Source: Pictodentalium vernedei
Taxonomy: Eukaryota; Mollusca; Scaphopoda; Dentaliida; Dentaliidae
Length of the DNA stretch: 64,000 bases
Assembly: GCA_031216915.1 (NCBI GenBank)
Contig: CM062294.1
Span: 30,581,128 to 30,645,127 of the forward strand
Direction: 5' to 3'
A program made the position numbers and the translations under genes. Below are positions 22,895-34,301 of the stretch, in pieces. The notes beneath the pieces are model-generated. The model saw only the letters and a program-made list of their open reading frames with translations, ran no database searches and was not told the origin of the DNA. Position 1 is the first letter of the stretch. Each line of letters opens with the position of its first letter.

Positions 22895-23052
22895 ACGACA
22901 GTGCGCTCTATTTATTTCATCAACATTTTCATTAGGTATTCACATTTCATTTATTCGTTCATTTTCACTTTTGCTTCATTTTTTCACCACTTTTTCATCA
23001 TTTTGACTTGTTCTAATAATCATTTATTTCAGCCTAAATTAAGTCCGGGAAA

Positions 23053-24402
23053 ATGGCTAAAAATTCCACAAATGTTAAATCTGTTAACCGCCAAGAGCGG
23101 CAAAAAGACCCGGCATATTCGGCTCATGCACAATTGGTAAAATCCCTTTACCACATTCTACAACTATTTCACCATTTGGCATTTCTCGAGGACTGTTTGG
23201 CACAGAAAGTCCTCCCAAAATCATTCCAAAAAACAGTGGACGAGCGCAATAAAACCTTTCGGCCGGCTCTGCCAACCATTTATATTTCGGACGCGCTCAA
23301 CAATTTAACCAAAAAATGGGCTTTTGAAGTTATACAAACTTTGGTAGATTATTACAAAAAAACTCTAAAAGAAAAACAAGACCTGGTTCTTTCGGCTCCT
23401 TTTCTAAAACCCCAGGACTTTCCACGAGCACAGAATACAGCAGTTAAATGGGGACAGAAGAATTTTGGTAATCGACTACAAGAAAGTACTATTGACAAAT
23501 TTTTTTCTCTTTCGGATCAACTTCTGTCCCAGTTCAAAAAACCAGCGGTCATTAGCCAGACCTCTTTCAATCAACGTGCTCGTTCTAAATTGCCGGTGGC
23601 CCGCCAGCAAATTTCATTTTCTACTTCCAGAGAAACTCCATCGAAAAGAAAAAGACGGGAAACCATCTCTCCAACAGCACCAGCGACCAAAAAACCATCA
23701 TTTGCAGCACGTTGCTCCACAACACCGGAATCGCCATCGCACGCCAGCATAGTCAAGACACCACCTCAAAAGAAACCATCTACAAACGGCAAGTCGTCAT
23801 TCTACCGATTCTGGAAATCTGGTGAAAACAAGAACAGCTGGACCCTGCCAGTCAAGCCAAACAAACCTGTTTGGATCATCGGATCATCGAACATCTCGAG
23901 GATTGATGCCAACCCTCCACCCAACACCTTCATCGCATCATACTCTGGTGGAACTTTAAACCACATTCGGCAGATGGCTAAGAACATGGAAAAAGAGAAA
24001 GATTGACAACATCCCAAAGCAATTTTATTTAACGTTGGTGTCAACAATAGAGAAGACTGGCGCATAGACGTGCAGAACAGAAAAAAGATTGGTCACACAT
24101 CAACAGGTAGACTAGGTAATATGGTAAGCAATTTCCGCAAATGTTACCCTAATACAAAACTTCTTTTTCAGGAACATAATTTTTCTTCTAGTTTATGTTC
24201 CAGGGACCAACAAAATTTGACTGTTATCAACGAAGCTGCGAAGTCAACAAAGAATTTGGAGATAATCCCGGCAATTCCAGCAAGCCAGTTTAAATGTTGC
24301 CCAGGTGATCCCATCCACTGGTCGACGGAAACAGCGAATAAAATCTACCAAGGATGGCTGCCACGCATAGAACCATACATCAAAGAGCAGCCTTTAAACT
24401 AA
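23053..24402 (+). pseudogene. PLE ORF1 with nonsense codon at R318 (unit 7)
   Basis: The frame is the full 449 codons, but CGA has become TGA at 24004-24006, ending the protein after 317 aa. The break removes block III (GVNN) and block V (DPIH) of the SGNH-like domain and separates the frameshift site (24393) from initiating ribosomes. The change is a C-to-T at a CpG, and unit 8 has the same one. A downstream ATG at 24070 reopens the frame but would lack the nucleophile block. Further changes include K95Q, R127Q, S180L and Y151F. Confidence 0.92.
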
Positions 24403-26768
24403 TTACAGAAGAAGGCATCAGCCATGGAGAGAAAGTAGGACTAGGAACCGAAATAGTAAACTTGGTTCCTGATCTAAAATTAACTGAAGGTGAGAAAGAT
24501 CTACTCAGGTATGGTTTAACTTTCGTTCCCGCCCCAGCCCCATTAAAACCTAAGCCCAAAACCGTAGATTTTGGGACAGGTGCAGTTGTCATGGATGATT
24601 ACAGTTACATTAACGAAATGAACGGTGGTCCAGCAAGCCAACAATTTTTTAGGGCAACAGCATTGGCAGATAAATTTCGAAATTCAACAGGCTCAAAAGA
24701 CCTCTTTGCCAATCCAACCGGGTGGTGCCCGTCACCTCGGAAAGTTAAACCTGAAATTAATGAGATTACTCAAAAAGTTAAAGAACAAGTAAGCCAAATC
24801 CCGGAATCATTTTTGAAAGACAAACAAAATTTGAACCAAATCGAAAGAAACGCCCTGAAGACGCTGAAAAACAACAAACAAATTATCATCAAGCCTTGTG
24901 ACAAAGGATCTGCTACAGTTCTGATGTCAAAAGATAATTATATTAAAGAAGCTGAACGCCAATTAAATAACCCAAAATATTACAAACCTTTAGAAGCACC
25001 AATTTGGCAAGAAAATTGTTCAAAATTTAATGGAATTCTAAAAAGCTTGCTGGACCACGACTTCATTGAGAAAAAACATGTCGAGTATTTAATTGCAGAG
25101 AGGGATTCAAACAATCGTAAGTTTTACCTCTTGCCTAAAATACATAAACCACGCAGCAGTTGGAGTGACGAATTTACCCCTCCTGGTCGGCCTATTGTCA
25201 GCGACTGTGGCTCGGAATCTTACCACATTTCACAGTATATTGATTTTTATTTAAAACCAATTGCTTCTCGCCATCCGAGCTTCCTCAAAGACACTGAGGA
25301 CTTTTTAATGAAAATTAACAAATTGCAGGTTCCTTCCGACAGTCTCCTCATTACCCTAGACATTGAAAGTATGTATACTAACATTGGTATTGACGCTGGT
25401 CTAGAGGCAATAAAAAAATCATTCAAAAGGTACGATGACCCAAACAGGCCATCGTAAGAAATCCTGCAATTGTTAGAATTATCATTGAAAGGTAACGATT
25501 TTGAATTTAACAATAAATTTTACCTCCAAATAAGTGGATGTAGTATGGGTAAAAAATTCAGTCCAAATTTTGCTAATATTTTTGTTGCAGAATGGGAGAG
25601 AGGTGCTCTTGCTAAAGCAAGAAAACAGCCATTATGTTATCACAGGTTCCAAGACGACATTTTCATCATATGGCCCCATGGCCGTGATGACTTCAACGAA
25701 TTCTTGGAAATCCTGAACACCCACGATGAATCCATTAAATTACAGCCCTGCATTTCAGAAAATACCATTGATTTTCTGGATGTGACTGCATTCAAGGGCC
25801 CTCAGTTCCGGCATAGCAACGTACTAGACACAAAAGTCTTTTTTAAACCGACCGATTCTCACCAACTTCTCCATAGAGCTTCCTACCACCCACCCAAACT
25901 ATTCAATGGGTTGGTAAAATCTCAAATCATTCGATTCCATAGAAATTGTACGAACAGAAGCGACCTCAATCACGCATGTTCAATTCTTTTCAAAACACTT
26001 GTTAAACGCGGTTACTCAAAACGACTTTTGCGAAAAATTAAATCTGATACAATCCGTGAGATAGAGACACCCATTCGGGACTCTGAGCCAACGCACCCAA
26101 CGAAAATTCGGCATAACCGCCCTGTTCTGGGAAATGGATCAGTAAATCTATGTCAACGCAAAATTTGTTACATACATCGTATGAACTACATGAATACCGG
26201 TAAAACATTTTTTAGCGAACAAACTCGTATGTTTTACCAAGTTAGAAACAGCTTCAACTGTGATTCTGAAAACATTATTTATTTAATCACATGTAAATTA
26301 TGCCATATCCAATATGTCGGCCAGACGAAAAACCCTCTGCGCGTCAGAATGCAAAACCATTTATCAAATATCCGTTTAGATTCAGGAAAGGCAGTCTCAG
26401 ACCACTTTAACCTCCCAGGTCATGACATTAAGTCACATTTCAGTTTTCAACCCATTGAGCAAATTCCGTTTTTGGGCGACGATGAAACAACAACAGACAA
26501 ACGACTTGAGCGTGAAAACTATTGGATTGGTAAGCTCAGGACCTATCTCCCATACGGACTCAATAGAGAGTACTCTGGGTTGCCAAATAAAATTATTTGT
26601 TTTCCTCTGGTTTATAATCGACGCAATGTCGAAATTGCAAAAATTTTCAAAAACAACTTCACAGAATTAAATACGAAACTTCCAGAAGCCATTAACAAAC
26701 GATGCATCATAGCTTACAAAAAAAATCCCAGTCTTCGAAACATTCTTGTGAAAGCACTTCTGAGATGA
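24354..26768 (+). pseudogene. PLE ORF2 with nonsense codon at E368 (unit 7)
   Basis: The 804-codon frame is interrupted by TAA at 25455-25457 (GAA in other units), between motif A (LDIESMYTNI) and motif B (GCSMG). The product would lack the catalytic DD and the endonuclease. The rest of the frame is open to the normal stop. Diagnostic residues are K67, T139, R267, S305, I393, T456 and G708, with V479A private. Confidence 0.93.
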
Positions 26769-27199
26769 GTTCATTTTGTCACAAAGTCATATAACTTCAA
26801 AAATATTAAAACAACATTGAATTCCATAGAAATAATTTACAACAGAAATCGATTTACCGACCTGCGCCCGTGCTTCTTTGTTTTGAAAAATATCTATCCG
26901 CCAGTGCCAGACCTTTGAATTATTTCTATTATAAAAACATTAATTATCTGTCGATTAGTTTTGCGCATTGTCATGAGTTTGATTTCCAACAGTCTTCAGC
27001 CAGTGAACACAAGTCATTCAAATGCCATCAAACATTAACAGAAGAAATACCGCTAAAGTTTGATGACATTTGAATGGTTGTTTTCCACTAATCACTGAGT
27101 GAATCCATCTCAGTCACAGTGATTGGCCAGTTTGGCCTCATCAACAGATGAAGTAAAGGTATTTAAACGCTTTGGGATAATTGGAAAATCGAATTCACC

Positions 27200-27240
27200 T
27201 GCTTCCTGAAGAAGGGCATTTAACCCGAAACGTCGAGGCA
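27200..27240 (+). ncRNA. Minimal hammerhead ribozyme motif (unit 8)
   Basis: The 41-nt motif is unchanged, with predicted cleavage after 27234. The base after the motif region differs slightly (ACGACAGAGC rather than ACGACAGTGC), outside the paired elements. Confidence 0.73.
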
Positions 27241-27398
27241 ACGACAGAGCGCTCTATTTATTTCATCAACATTTTCATTAGGTATTCACATTTCATTTAT
27301 TCGTTCATTTTCACTTTTGCTTCATTTTTTCACCACTTTTTCATCATTTTGACTTGTTCTAATAATCATTTATTTCAGCCTAAATTAAGTCCGGGAAA

Positions 27399-28748
27399 AT
27401 GGCTAAAAATTCCACAAATGTTAAATCTGTTAACCGCCAAGAGCGGCAAAAAGACCCGGCATATTCGGCTCATGCACAATTGGTAAAATCCCTTTACCAC
27501 ATTCTACAACTATTTCACCATTTGGCATTTCTCGAGGACTGTTTGGCACAGAAAGTCCTCCCAAAATCATTCCAAAAAACAGTGGACGAGCGCAATAAAA
27601 CCTTTCGGCCGGCTCTGCCAACCATTTATATTTCGGACGCGCTCAACAATTTAACCAAAAAATGGGCTTTTGAAGTTATACAAACTTTGGTAGATTATTA
27701 CAAAAAAACTCTAAAAGAAAAACAAGACCTGGTTCTTTCGGCTCCTTTTCTAAAACCCCAGGACTTTCCACGAGCACAGAATACGGCAGTTAAATGGGGA
27801 CAGAAGAATTTTGGTAATCGACTACAAGAAAGTACTATTGACAAATTTTTTTCTCTTTCGGATCAACTTCTGTCCCAGTTCAAAAAACCAGCGGTCATTA
27901 GCCAGACCTCTTTCAATCAACGTGCTCGTTCTAAATCGCCGGTGGCCCGCCAGCAAATTTCATTTTCTACTTCCAGAGAAACTCCATCGAAAAGAAAAAG
28001 ACGGGAAACCATCTCTCCAACAGCACCAGCGACCAAAAAACCATCATTTGCAGCACGTTGCTCCACAACACCGGAATCGCCGTCGCACGCCAGCATAGTC
28101 AAGACACCACCTCAAAAGAAACCATCTACAAACGGCAAGTCGTCATTCTACCGATTCTGGAAATCTGGTGAAAACAAGAACAGCTGGACCCTGCCAGTCA
28201 AGCCAAACAAATCTGTTTGGATCATCGGATCATCGAACATCTCGAGGATTGATGCCAACCCTCCACCCAACACCTTCATCGCATCATACTCTGGTGGAAC
28301 TTTAAACCACATTCGGCAGATGGCTAAGAACATGGAAAAAGAGAAAGATTGACAACATCCCAAAGCAATTTTATTTAACGTTGGTGTCAACAATAGAGAA
28401 GACTGGCGCATAGACGTGCAGAACAGAAAAAAGATTGGTCACACATCAACAGGTAGACTAGGTAATATGGTAAGCAATTTCCGCAAATGTTACCCTAATA
28501 CAAAACTTCTTTTTCAGGAACATAATTTTTCTTCTAGTTTATGTTCCAGGGACCAACAAAATTTGACTGTTATCAACGAAGCTGCGAAGTCAACAAAGAA
28601 TTTGGAGATAATCCCGGCAATTCCAGCAAGCCAGTTTAAATGTTGCCCAGGTGATCCCATCCACTGGTCGACGGAAACAGCGAATAAAATCTACCAAGGA
28701 TGGCTGCCACGCATAGAACCATACATCAAAGAGCAGCCTTTAAACTAA
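27399..28748 (+). pseudogene. PLE ORF1 with the same nonsense codon at R318 (unit 8)
   Basis: TGA at 28350-28352 replaces CGA, identical to unit 7. Sharing of this lesion means that unit 7 and unit 8 descend from one broken copy by duplication or conversion. Ser at 180 is kept here (Leu in unit 7), and P272S is private. Confidence 0.92.
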
Positions 28749-31114
28749 TTACAGAAGAAGGCATCAGCCATGGAGAGAAAGTAGGACTAGGAACCGAAAT
28801 AGTAAACTTGGTTCCTGATCTAAAATTAACTGAAGGTGAGAAAGATCTACTCAGGTATGGTTTAACTTTCGTTCCCGCCCCAGCCCCATTAAAACCTAAG
28901 CCCAAAACCGTAGATTTTGGGACAGGTGCAGTTGTCATGGATGATTACAGTTACATTAACGAAATGAACGGTGGTCCAGCAAGCCAACAATTTTTTAGGG
29001 CAACAGCATTGGCAGATAAATTTCGAAATTCAACAGGCTCAAAAGACCTCTTTGCCAATCCAACCGGGTGGTGCCCGTCACCTCGGAAAGTTAAACCTGA
29101 AATTAATGAGATTTCTCAAAAAGTTAAAGAACAAGTAAGCCAAATCCCGGAATCATTTTTGAAAGACAAACAAAATTTGAACCAAATCGAAAGAAACGCC
29201 CTGAAGACGTTGAAAAACAACAAACAAATTGTCATCAAGCCTTGTGACAAAGGATCTGCTACAGTTCTGATGTCAAAAGATAATTATATTAAAGAAGCTG
29301 AACGCCAATTGAATAACCCAAAATATTACAAACCTTTAGAAGCACCAATTTGGCAAGAAAATTGTTCAAAATTTAATGGAATTCTAAAAAGCTTGCTGGA
29401 CCACGACTTCATTGAGAAAAAACATGTCGAGTATTTAATTGCAGAGAGGGATTCAAACAATCGTAAGTTTTACCTCCTGCCTAAAATACATAAACCACTC
29501 AGCAGTTGGAGTGACGAATTTACCCCTCCTGGTCGGCCTATTGTCAGCGACTGTGGCTCGGAATCTTACCACATTTCACAGTATATTGATTTTTATTTAA
29601 AACCAATTGCTTGCCGCCATCCGAGCTTCCTCAAAGACACTGAGGACTTTTTAATGAAAATTGACAAATTGCAGGTTCCTTCCGACAGTCTCCTCATTAC
29701 CCTAGACATTGAAAGTATGTATACTAACATTGGTATTGACGCTGGTCTAGAGGCAATAAAAAAATCATTCAAAAGGTACGATGACCCGAACAGGCCATCG
29801 GAAGAAATCCTGCAATTGTTAGAATTATCATTGAAAGGTAACGACTTTGAATTTAACAATAAATTTTACCTCCAAATAAGTGGATGTAGTATGGGTAAAA
29901 AATTCAGTCCAAATTTTGCTAATATTTTCGTTGCAGAATGGGAGAGAGGTGCTCTTGCTAAAGCAAGAAAACAGCCATTATGTTATCACAGGTTCCAAGA
30001 CGACATTTTCATCATATGGCCCCATGGCCGTGATGACTTCAACGAATTTTTGGAAATCCTGAACAACCACGATGAGTCCATCAAATTACAGCCCTGCATT
30101 TCTGAAAATACCATTGATTTTCTGGATGTGACTGTATTCAAGGGCCCTCAGTTTCGGCATAGCAACGTTCTAGACACAAAAGTCTTTTTTAAACCGACCG
30201 ATTCTCACCAACTTCTCCATAGAGCTTCTTACCACCCACCCAAACTATTCAATGGGTTGGTAAAATCTCAAATTATTCGATTCCATAGAAATTGTACGAA
30301 CAGAAGCGACCTCAATCACGCATGTTCAATTCTTTTCAAAACACTTGTTAAACGCGGTTACTCAAAACGACTTTTGCGAAAAATTAAATCTGACACAATC
30401 CGTGAGATAGAGACACCCATTCGGGACTCTGAGCCAACGCACCCCACGAAAATTCGGCATAACCGCCCTGTTCTGGGAAATGGATCAGTAAATCTTTGTC
30501 AACGCAAAATTTGTTACATACATCGTATGAACTACATGAATACCGGTAAAACATTTTTTAGCGAACAAACCCGTATGTTTTACCAAGTTAGAAACAGCTT
30601 CAACTGTGATTCTGAAAACATTATTTATTTAATCACATGTAAATTATGCCATATCCAATATGTCGGCCAGACGAAAAACCCTCTGCGCGTCAGAATGCAA
30701 AACCATTTATCAAATATCCGTTTAAATTCAGGAAAGGCAGTCTCAGACCACTTTAACCTCCCGGGTCATGACATTAAGTCACATTTCAGTTTTCAACCCA
30801 TTGAGCAAATTCCGTTTTTGGACGATGATGAAACCACAACAGACAAACGACTTGAGCGTGAAAACTATTGGATTGGTAAGCTCAGGACCTATCTCCCATA
30901 CGGACTCAATAGAGAGTACTCTGGGTTGCCAAATAAAATTATTTGTTTTCCTTTGGTTTATAATCGACGCAATGTCGAAATTGCAAAAATTTTCAAAAAC
31001 AACTTTACGGAATTAAATACAAAACTGCCAGAGGCCATTAACAAACGATGCATCATAGCTTATAAAAAAAATCCCAGTCTTCGAAACATTCTTGTGAAAG
31101 CACTTCTAAGATGA
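28700..31114 (+). CDS. PLE ORF2, RT and GIY-YIG endonuclease (unit 8)
   Basis: This is an intact 804-aa protein. It is mosaic. Lys67 and Ile393 match unit 7, while L267, C305, N456 and D708 match units 1-4. N322D and D676N are private. All catalytic motif residues are present. As ORF1 is broken upstream of the frameshift site, ORF2 could only be made from its own ATG (28700, context AAGG-ATG-G) in this unit. Confidence 0.94.
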   Translation: MAATHRTIHQRAAFKLITEEGISHGEKVGLGTEIVNLVPDLKLTEGEKDLLRYGLTFVPAPAPLKPKPKTVDFGTGAVVMDDYSYINEMNGGPASQQFFRATALADKFRNSTGSKDLFANPTGWCPSPRKVKPEINEISQKVKEQVSQIPESFLKDKQNLNQIERNALKTLKNNKQIVIKPCDKGSATVLMSKDNYIKEAERQLNNPKYYKPLEAPIWQENCSKFNGILKSLLDHDFIEKKHVEYLIAERDSNNRKFYLLPKIHKPLSSWSDEFTPPGRPIVSDCGSESYHISQYIDFYLKPIACRHPSFLKDTEDFLMKIDKLQVPSDSLLITLDIESMYTNIGIDAGLEAIKKSFKRYDDPNRPSEEILQLLELSLKGNDFEFNNKFYLQISGCSMGKKFSPNFANIFVAEWERGALAKARKQPLCYHRFQDDIFIIWPHGRDDFNEFLEILNNHDESIKLQPCISENTIDFLDVTVFKGPQFRHSNVLDTKVFFKPTDSHQLLHRASYHPPKLFNGLVKSQIIRFHRNCTNRSDLNHACSILFKTLVKRGYSKRLLRKIKSDTIREIETPIRDSEPTHPTKIRHNRPVLGNGSVNLCQRKICYIHRMNYMNTGKTFFSEQTRMFYQVRNSFNCDSENIIYLITCKLCHIQYVGQTKNPLRVRMQNHLSNIRLNSGKAVSDHFNLPGHDIKSHFSFQPIEQIPFLDDDETTTDKRLERENYWIGKLRTYLPYGLNREYSGLPNKIICFPLVYNRRNVEIAKIFKNNFTELNTKLPEAINKRCIIAYKKNPSLRNILVKALLR

Positions 31115-31236
31115 GTTCATTTTGTCATAAAGTCATATAACTTCAAAAATATTAAAACAACATTGAATTCCATAGAAATAATTTACAACAGAAATCGATT
31201 CACCGACCTGCGCCCGTGCTTCTTTGTTTTGAAAAA

Positions 31237-31326
<90 letters not shown>

Positions 31327-31327
31327 C

Positions 31328-31414
<87 letters not shown>
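31237..31414 (+). repeat. (CTAT)n microsatellite, tail of the last PLE unit
   Basis: About 178 bp of CTAT repeat contains a single CTAC variant. It forms the 3' end of the array and passes directly into non-PLE sequence (CATGAAAGTTG). A tail with nothing of the element after it supports the view that (CTAT)n is the natural 3' terminus. Confidence 0.95.
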
Positions 31415-31844
31415 CATGAAAGTTGTATAGCCGCTTGAGACGGTCCAATCTTCTACATATGGTCATCAATTTAGACTTGATTTGATCTGTAATAATCTGT
31501 CTGTCTATTTACGTGTATTGTAAACTCATTTGTTTATTTGCTACATTTCTTGTCGTAAATATAATCATTATTAGGTTTTGGCGGAGAAGGTGCAAACACC
31601 ATGTTCACGGAGTATAGACAACTATGGATGATCACAATAGCTCATCCTGAATGGTAATTTTTGAGTAAAGTTTTCAGGAATATTGTTCCATATTGAAAAG
31701 AATAGCTGTGCATGTACCGAATAGCAATCAGAAGTAAATTTTCGATAAATTTTGGGGTCCAATTATTTTATAATAGAGTCAGTATCAATCCGTCAACAAA
31801 CCATTTCAACACCAGTGGTCATCTCTACTCAAAACAATCATATA
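31415..31844. other. Unannotated 3' flank of the PLE array
   Basis: AT-rich DNA with no coding frame or repeat that I recognise. It is the nearest single-copy-looking sequence to the array in this window. Confidence 0.5.
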
Positions 31845-32159
31845 CAGTTAAAACTAGAAGTCCTGTCACGAACTGTGTGCTTATCTAGGCTTAATTGCGC
31901 GTAGGAATTGAGCACAATTGCCATATCGAAGGGCATCCAAAGCACGGCAGGTTCTCCTGGTTACTCATAGCAAACACAGGCAATGTTTCTCCCAATGGAC
32001 CTCCGGGTTACCCGGGGGTCCATTGGCTGAAACATTGCTTGTGCACAGGTCATATGTACAGAAGTTGATAGCCTTACTATGGTCATAACGCAATTGATTA
32101 ACGCGCAGATCGACTTGCTATTTGTGCGCATTTCATGACAAGACTTCTAGTTTTAACTG
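31845..32159. mobile_element. Tc1/mariner-type MITE with TA target duplication
   Basis: Terminal inverted repeats begin CAGTTAAAACTAGAAG and end with its complement. They are about 26 bp long with two mismatches, and the element is bordered by TA on both sides. It is 315 bp with no coding capacity. An internal palindrome (GCAATGTTT...AAACATTGC with CCAATGGACCTCC) forms a hairpin around 31980-32040. Relatives lie at 41505-41570 (cut) and 46915-47161. Confidence 0.8.
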
Positions 32160-32464
32160 TACTTAACAAAAGTACAGTTAAGTATAGTTCTATTTTCGAA
32201 CAGTCTATTTGTAAATATTTTGGAATTTTGGAACGATTTTAATAATATCTCGTACCACTGTAAAAATAATAACAGCCTTGGTATGTTGAATAAACCTCTG
32301 TGTAAATATGATCAATGTTTCATCCTTTTTTCGTGTCGAAACTCTGCGTTTTTTAGTGAGGATTTCCCTCCAGAATATCGGACAATCCATAGCGATTTTC
32401 ATGATATAAATATTCAACTATGGTTAAAGATAGGGATCCCCCTCCCTCCCTAGAAAGCTTGTTC
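32160..32464. other. Intergenic stretch without recognised content
   Basis: AT-rich, no supported gene. Short frames on both strands lack any family signature. Confidence 0.4.
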
Positions 32465-32990
32465 ATTGGTTATTCAAAATGGCGGCTGCAGATAAACGCT
32501 TCAAGTTGAAAGATTGAGTGTTGGAAGCCCATATTTGGTCTGAAGTGCAAGTTAAGCAACTTAAAAGGCTTCATATTCTGTGTATGTGTGTCATGTTACC
32601 TTCGAAATGAAACTGTTTGGTATGTATAAATTTGCCTTATTACAATTTATGGGAGAGTGCCTGTAAGCACTCTCCCATAAATTGTAACAAGGTAAAGACA
32701 CGTGAACACATTGTGAGAATTCTCTCATTTAATTTTGATCGCTGTTGTTATTAGTTCTATGCATCGATGCAGCAGTCGGTAAGATATATTCCTTACACAG
32801 TTTGTTGGTGGCCTAATATAGTATATATGGTGTCAGTTAATTTCATATTGGATTCGAGCTTCGCTCTCGTCCAATATGAAATTAACTGACACCATATACA
32901 CACTCGAGCTTCGCTCTCGTCCAATATGAAATTAACTGACACCATACATACCATGTTAGGCCACCAACAAACTGTGTAACTAATAATATC
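32465..32990. repeat. Dispersed hairpin-bearing repeat, copy 1
   Basis: About 525 bp is similar to 38507-38935 and 43923-44351. It contains a perfect 21-bp-stem hairpin with a 6-nt loop (32640-32687), a 29-bp-stem hairpin (32824-32898), and a direct repeat of the right arm (32902-32946). The hairpin-rich structure suggests a foldback or MITE-like element. I cannot define its ends. Confidence 0.65.
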
Positions 32991-33066
32991 TGCCAACTAA
33001 ACGCCCTGCAACTTATAATCCATAGCGATTTTCATGATATACTATTCAAATATGGCCAAAGATAGG

Positions 33067-33097
33067 TATTACCCCCCCCTCCCCCCCCCCCCCCCCA
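33067..33097. repeat. Poly-C tract
   Basis: A run of about 30 C interrupted by one T. Similar long C or G runs occur at 34869-34893, 36294-36316, 41638-41652, 49729-49746 and 53371-53387, so pure G/C runs are a feature of this genome. Confidence 0.9.
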
Positions 33098-33389
33098 TCG
33101 AGAAAAGTATTCCAAATAGGAATAATCATTTAATTAATTTTGCTGATGCTGATTTTTATTAACTGGTAAACGCATGCGTGAACATTACTTCCTGCGCGTG
33201 GATTACGACCAGTGCACGGCGACTGTACTGTAAAGACAATGGCAGTTATTTTAGGTTGTTACATCCCATTATTTATGGAATAAATTTGAATTCTACATAA
33301 ATATTTTTAAAAATAAATAATTTTCTCTACATTTTACAGCACATTTTGGAACCCATACCTTTTGGACAGTATATTTTGACAATATGTGT

Positions 33390-33616
33390 TCTGCATGGTA
33401 TGTGTACTAAGGCGTACTGCACGTCCTTGGTGCACATGTATTCAGCCGCTGTAACCCTGCTTGAGCGGAGATTGAACAGAGTTAGAATGCTGAGGAGCTG
33501 ACAGTGGCTCGTCGATGCTCGGTGGTTCTCTCCGGATACTCCGGCTTCCTCCACCTGTAAAACTGTCACGGTCACGATTAGCCATTCTGGATAAGTATGT
33601 GACCTTAAACACCAAT
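33390..33616 (-). repeat. Dispersed repeat, minus-strand copy
   Basis: Read on the minus strand, it begins TTGGTGTTTAAGGTCACATAC and matches 35875-36172 closely for over 100 bp, then more weakly. The strong block includes GACAGTTTTACAGGTGGAGG. It looks like a SINE or LINE-tail family. The open frames across it (MANRDRDSF in both copies) come from the shared sequence and are probably not genes. Confidence 0.55.
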
Positions 33617-33713
33617 AAATAATAACGATAGTGATTCTGCATGGTATGAATTGTACCTTGAGCGCCAGAGTGGCTACAACTGTCGTGACGATTCCCACGT
33701 CATCCAAGTAGAG

Positions 33714-34301
33714 AGGGAAGGCACTTGGGCATAAACATTTGACACTGATATCTCCATGGTCATTGGGTTCGCCAGAGCAAGTTTTCGTCCAGAAGGAAAC
33801 GGGAGTGAAAATGTAACCCTTTACCCAAAGAATCGCCGCATTCGCCCGCGCAATATGCAAATTCAGTAGATGAAAAAATATTATTTTTCAAACATTTTCA
33901 ACAAAACCATATCATGTGGCCCCTCGTTGGAACTAGCTCGTTCCAACGCGGGGGTCACATGATATGTTTTATTGAAATTTTTTGAAAAATTTGAAAAAAT
34001 GATATTTAAAATAATAAATTTTGATATCATCTGTGTTGGGTAAAGGGTTAACGCTGAAAATTCCCTTAGACATTTTTTTTTCGCCAGGCGTGCCATCGGT
34101 CGATGGTACTCCGGCAAAAAAAATGTCTATGGGAATTTGCAGAGTTAAATTTTGACGCCCGTTTCCTTTTACGCCGTTTATGACAAATTCAAAACCGCAT
34201 GGGAATTTTCCGGGTTAAATTTTTACGCCCATTTCTTTCTAGACGAAAATTTGCCCAGGCGGCGAACCAATGTCTATGGAGATTTCAGTGCCTTCCCTTA
34301 C
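33714..34301. repeat. Inverted repeat enclosing a TTAA MITE
   Basis: An arm at about 33714-33810 is the diverged reverse complement of about 34213-34301 (shared pieces: GACGAAAA..TTG, ATGG(A)GAT.TCAGTG, GTGCCTTCCCT). A MITE lies between the arms. The arms resemble a larger foldback element or an inverted duplication. Confidence 0.55.
33813..34051. mobile_element. TTAA-type MITE, subfamily 2
   Basis: The ends are GTAACCCTTTACCC and GGGTAAAGGGTTAA, inverted repeats bordered by a TTAA-like duplication (left side mutated to GTAA). Inside are GCAATATGCAAATTCAG, AACAAAACCATATCATGTG and a central palindrome GTTGGAACTAGCTCGTTCCAAC. It is noncoding. The TTAA target suggests mobilisation by a piggyBac-like transposase, an inference from the target only. 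Confidence 0.75.

Larger units (their letters stand above)
22552..26897 (+). mobile_element. Penelope-like element, unit 7 (full length, 4346 bp, both ORFs broken)
   Basis: This unit is full length. It is 11 bp longer than units 1-4 because of an insertion in the putative 5'UTR intron. ORF1 and ORF2 each have one nonsense codon. It is visibly more diverged from units 1-4 than those are from each other. Confidence 0.93.
26898..31236 (+). mobile_element. Penelope-like element, unit 8 (3'-most copy)
   Basis: This full-length unit ends the array. It has the 11-bp intron insertion and the ORF1 nonsense codon of unit 7, but an intact ORF2. After its (CTAT)n tail at 31237 the sequence leaves the PLE, so this is the 3' boundary of the whole array. 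Confidence 0.93.

Noticed and set aside
33327..33860. 177-codon minus-strand frame
   Set aside because: It lies over a dispersed repeat and an inverted-repeat arm, has no recognisable domain, and its composition looks random.
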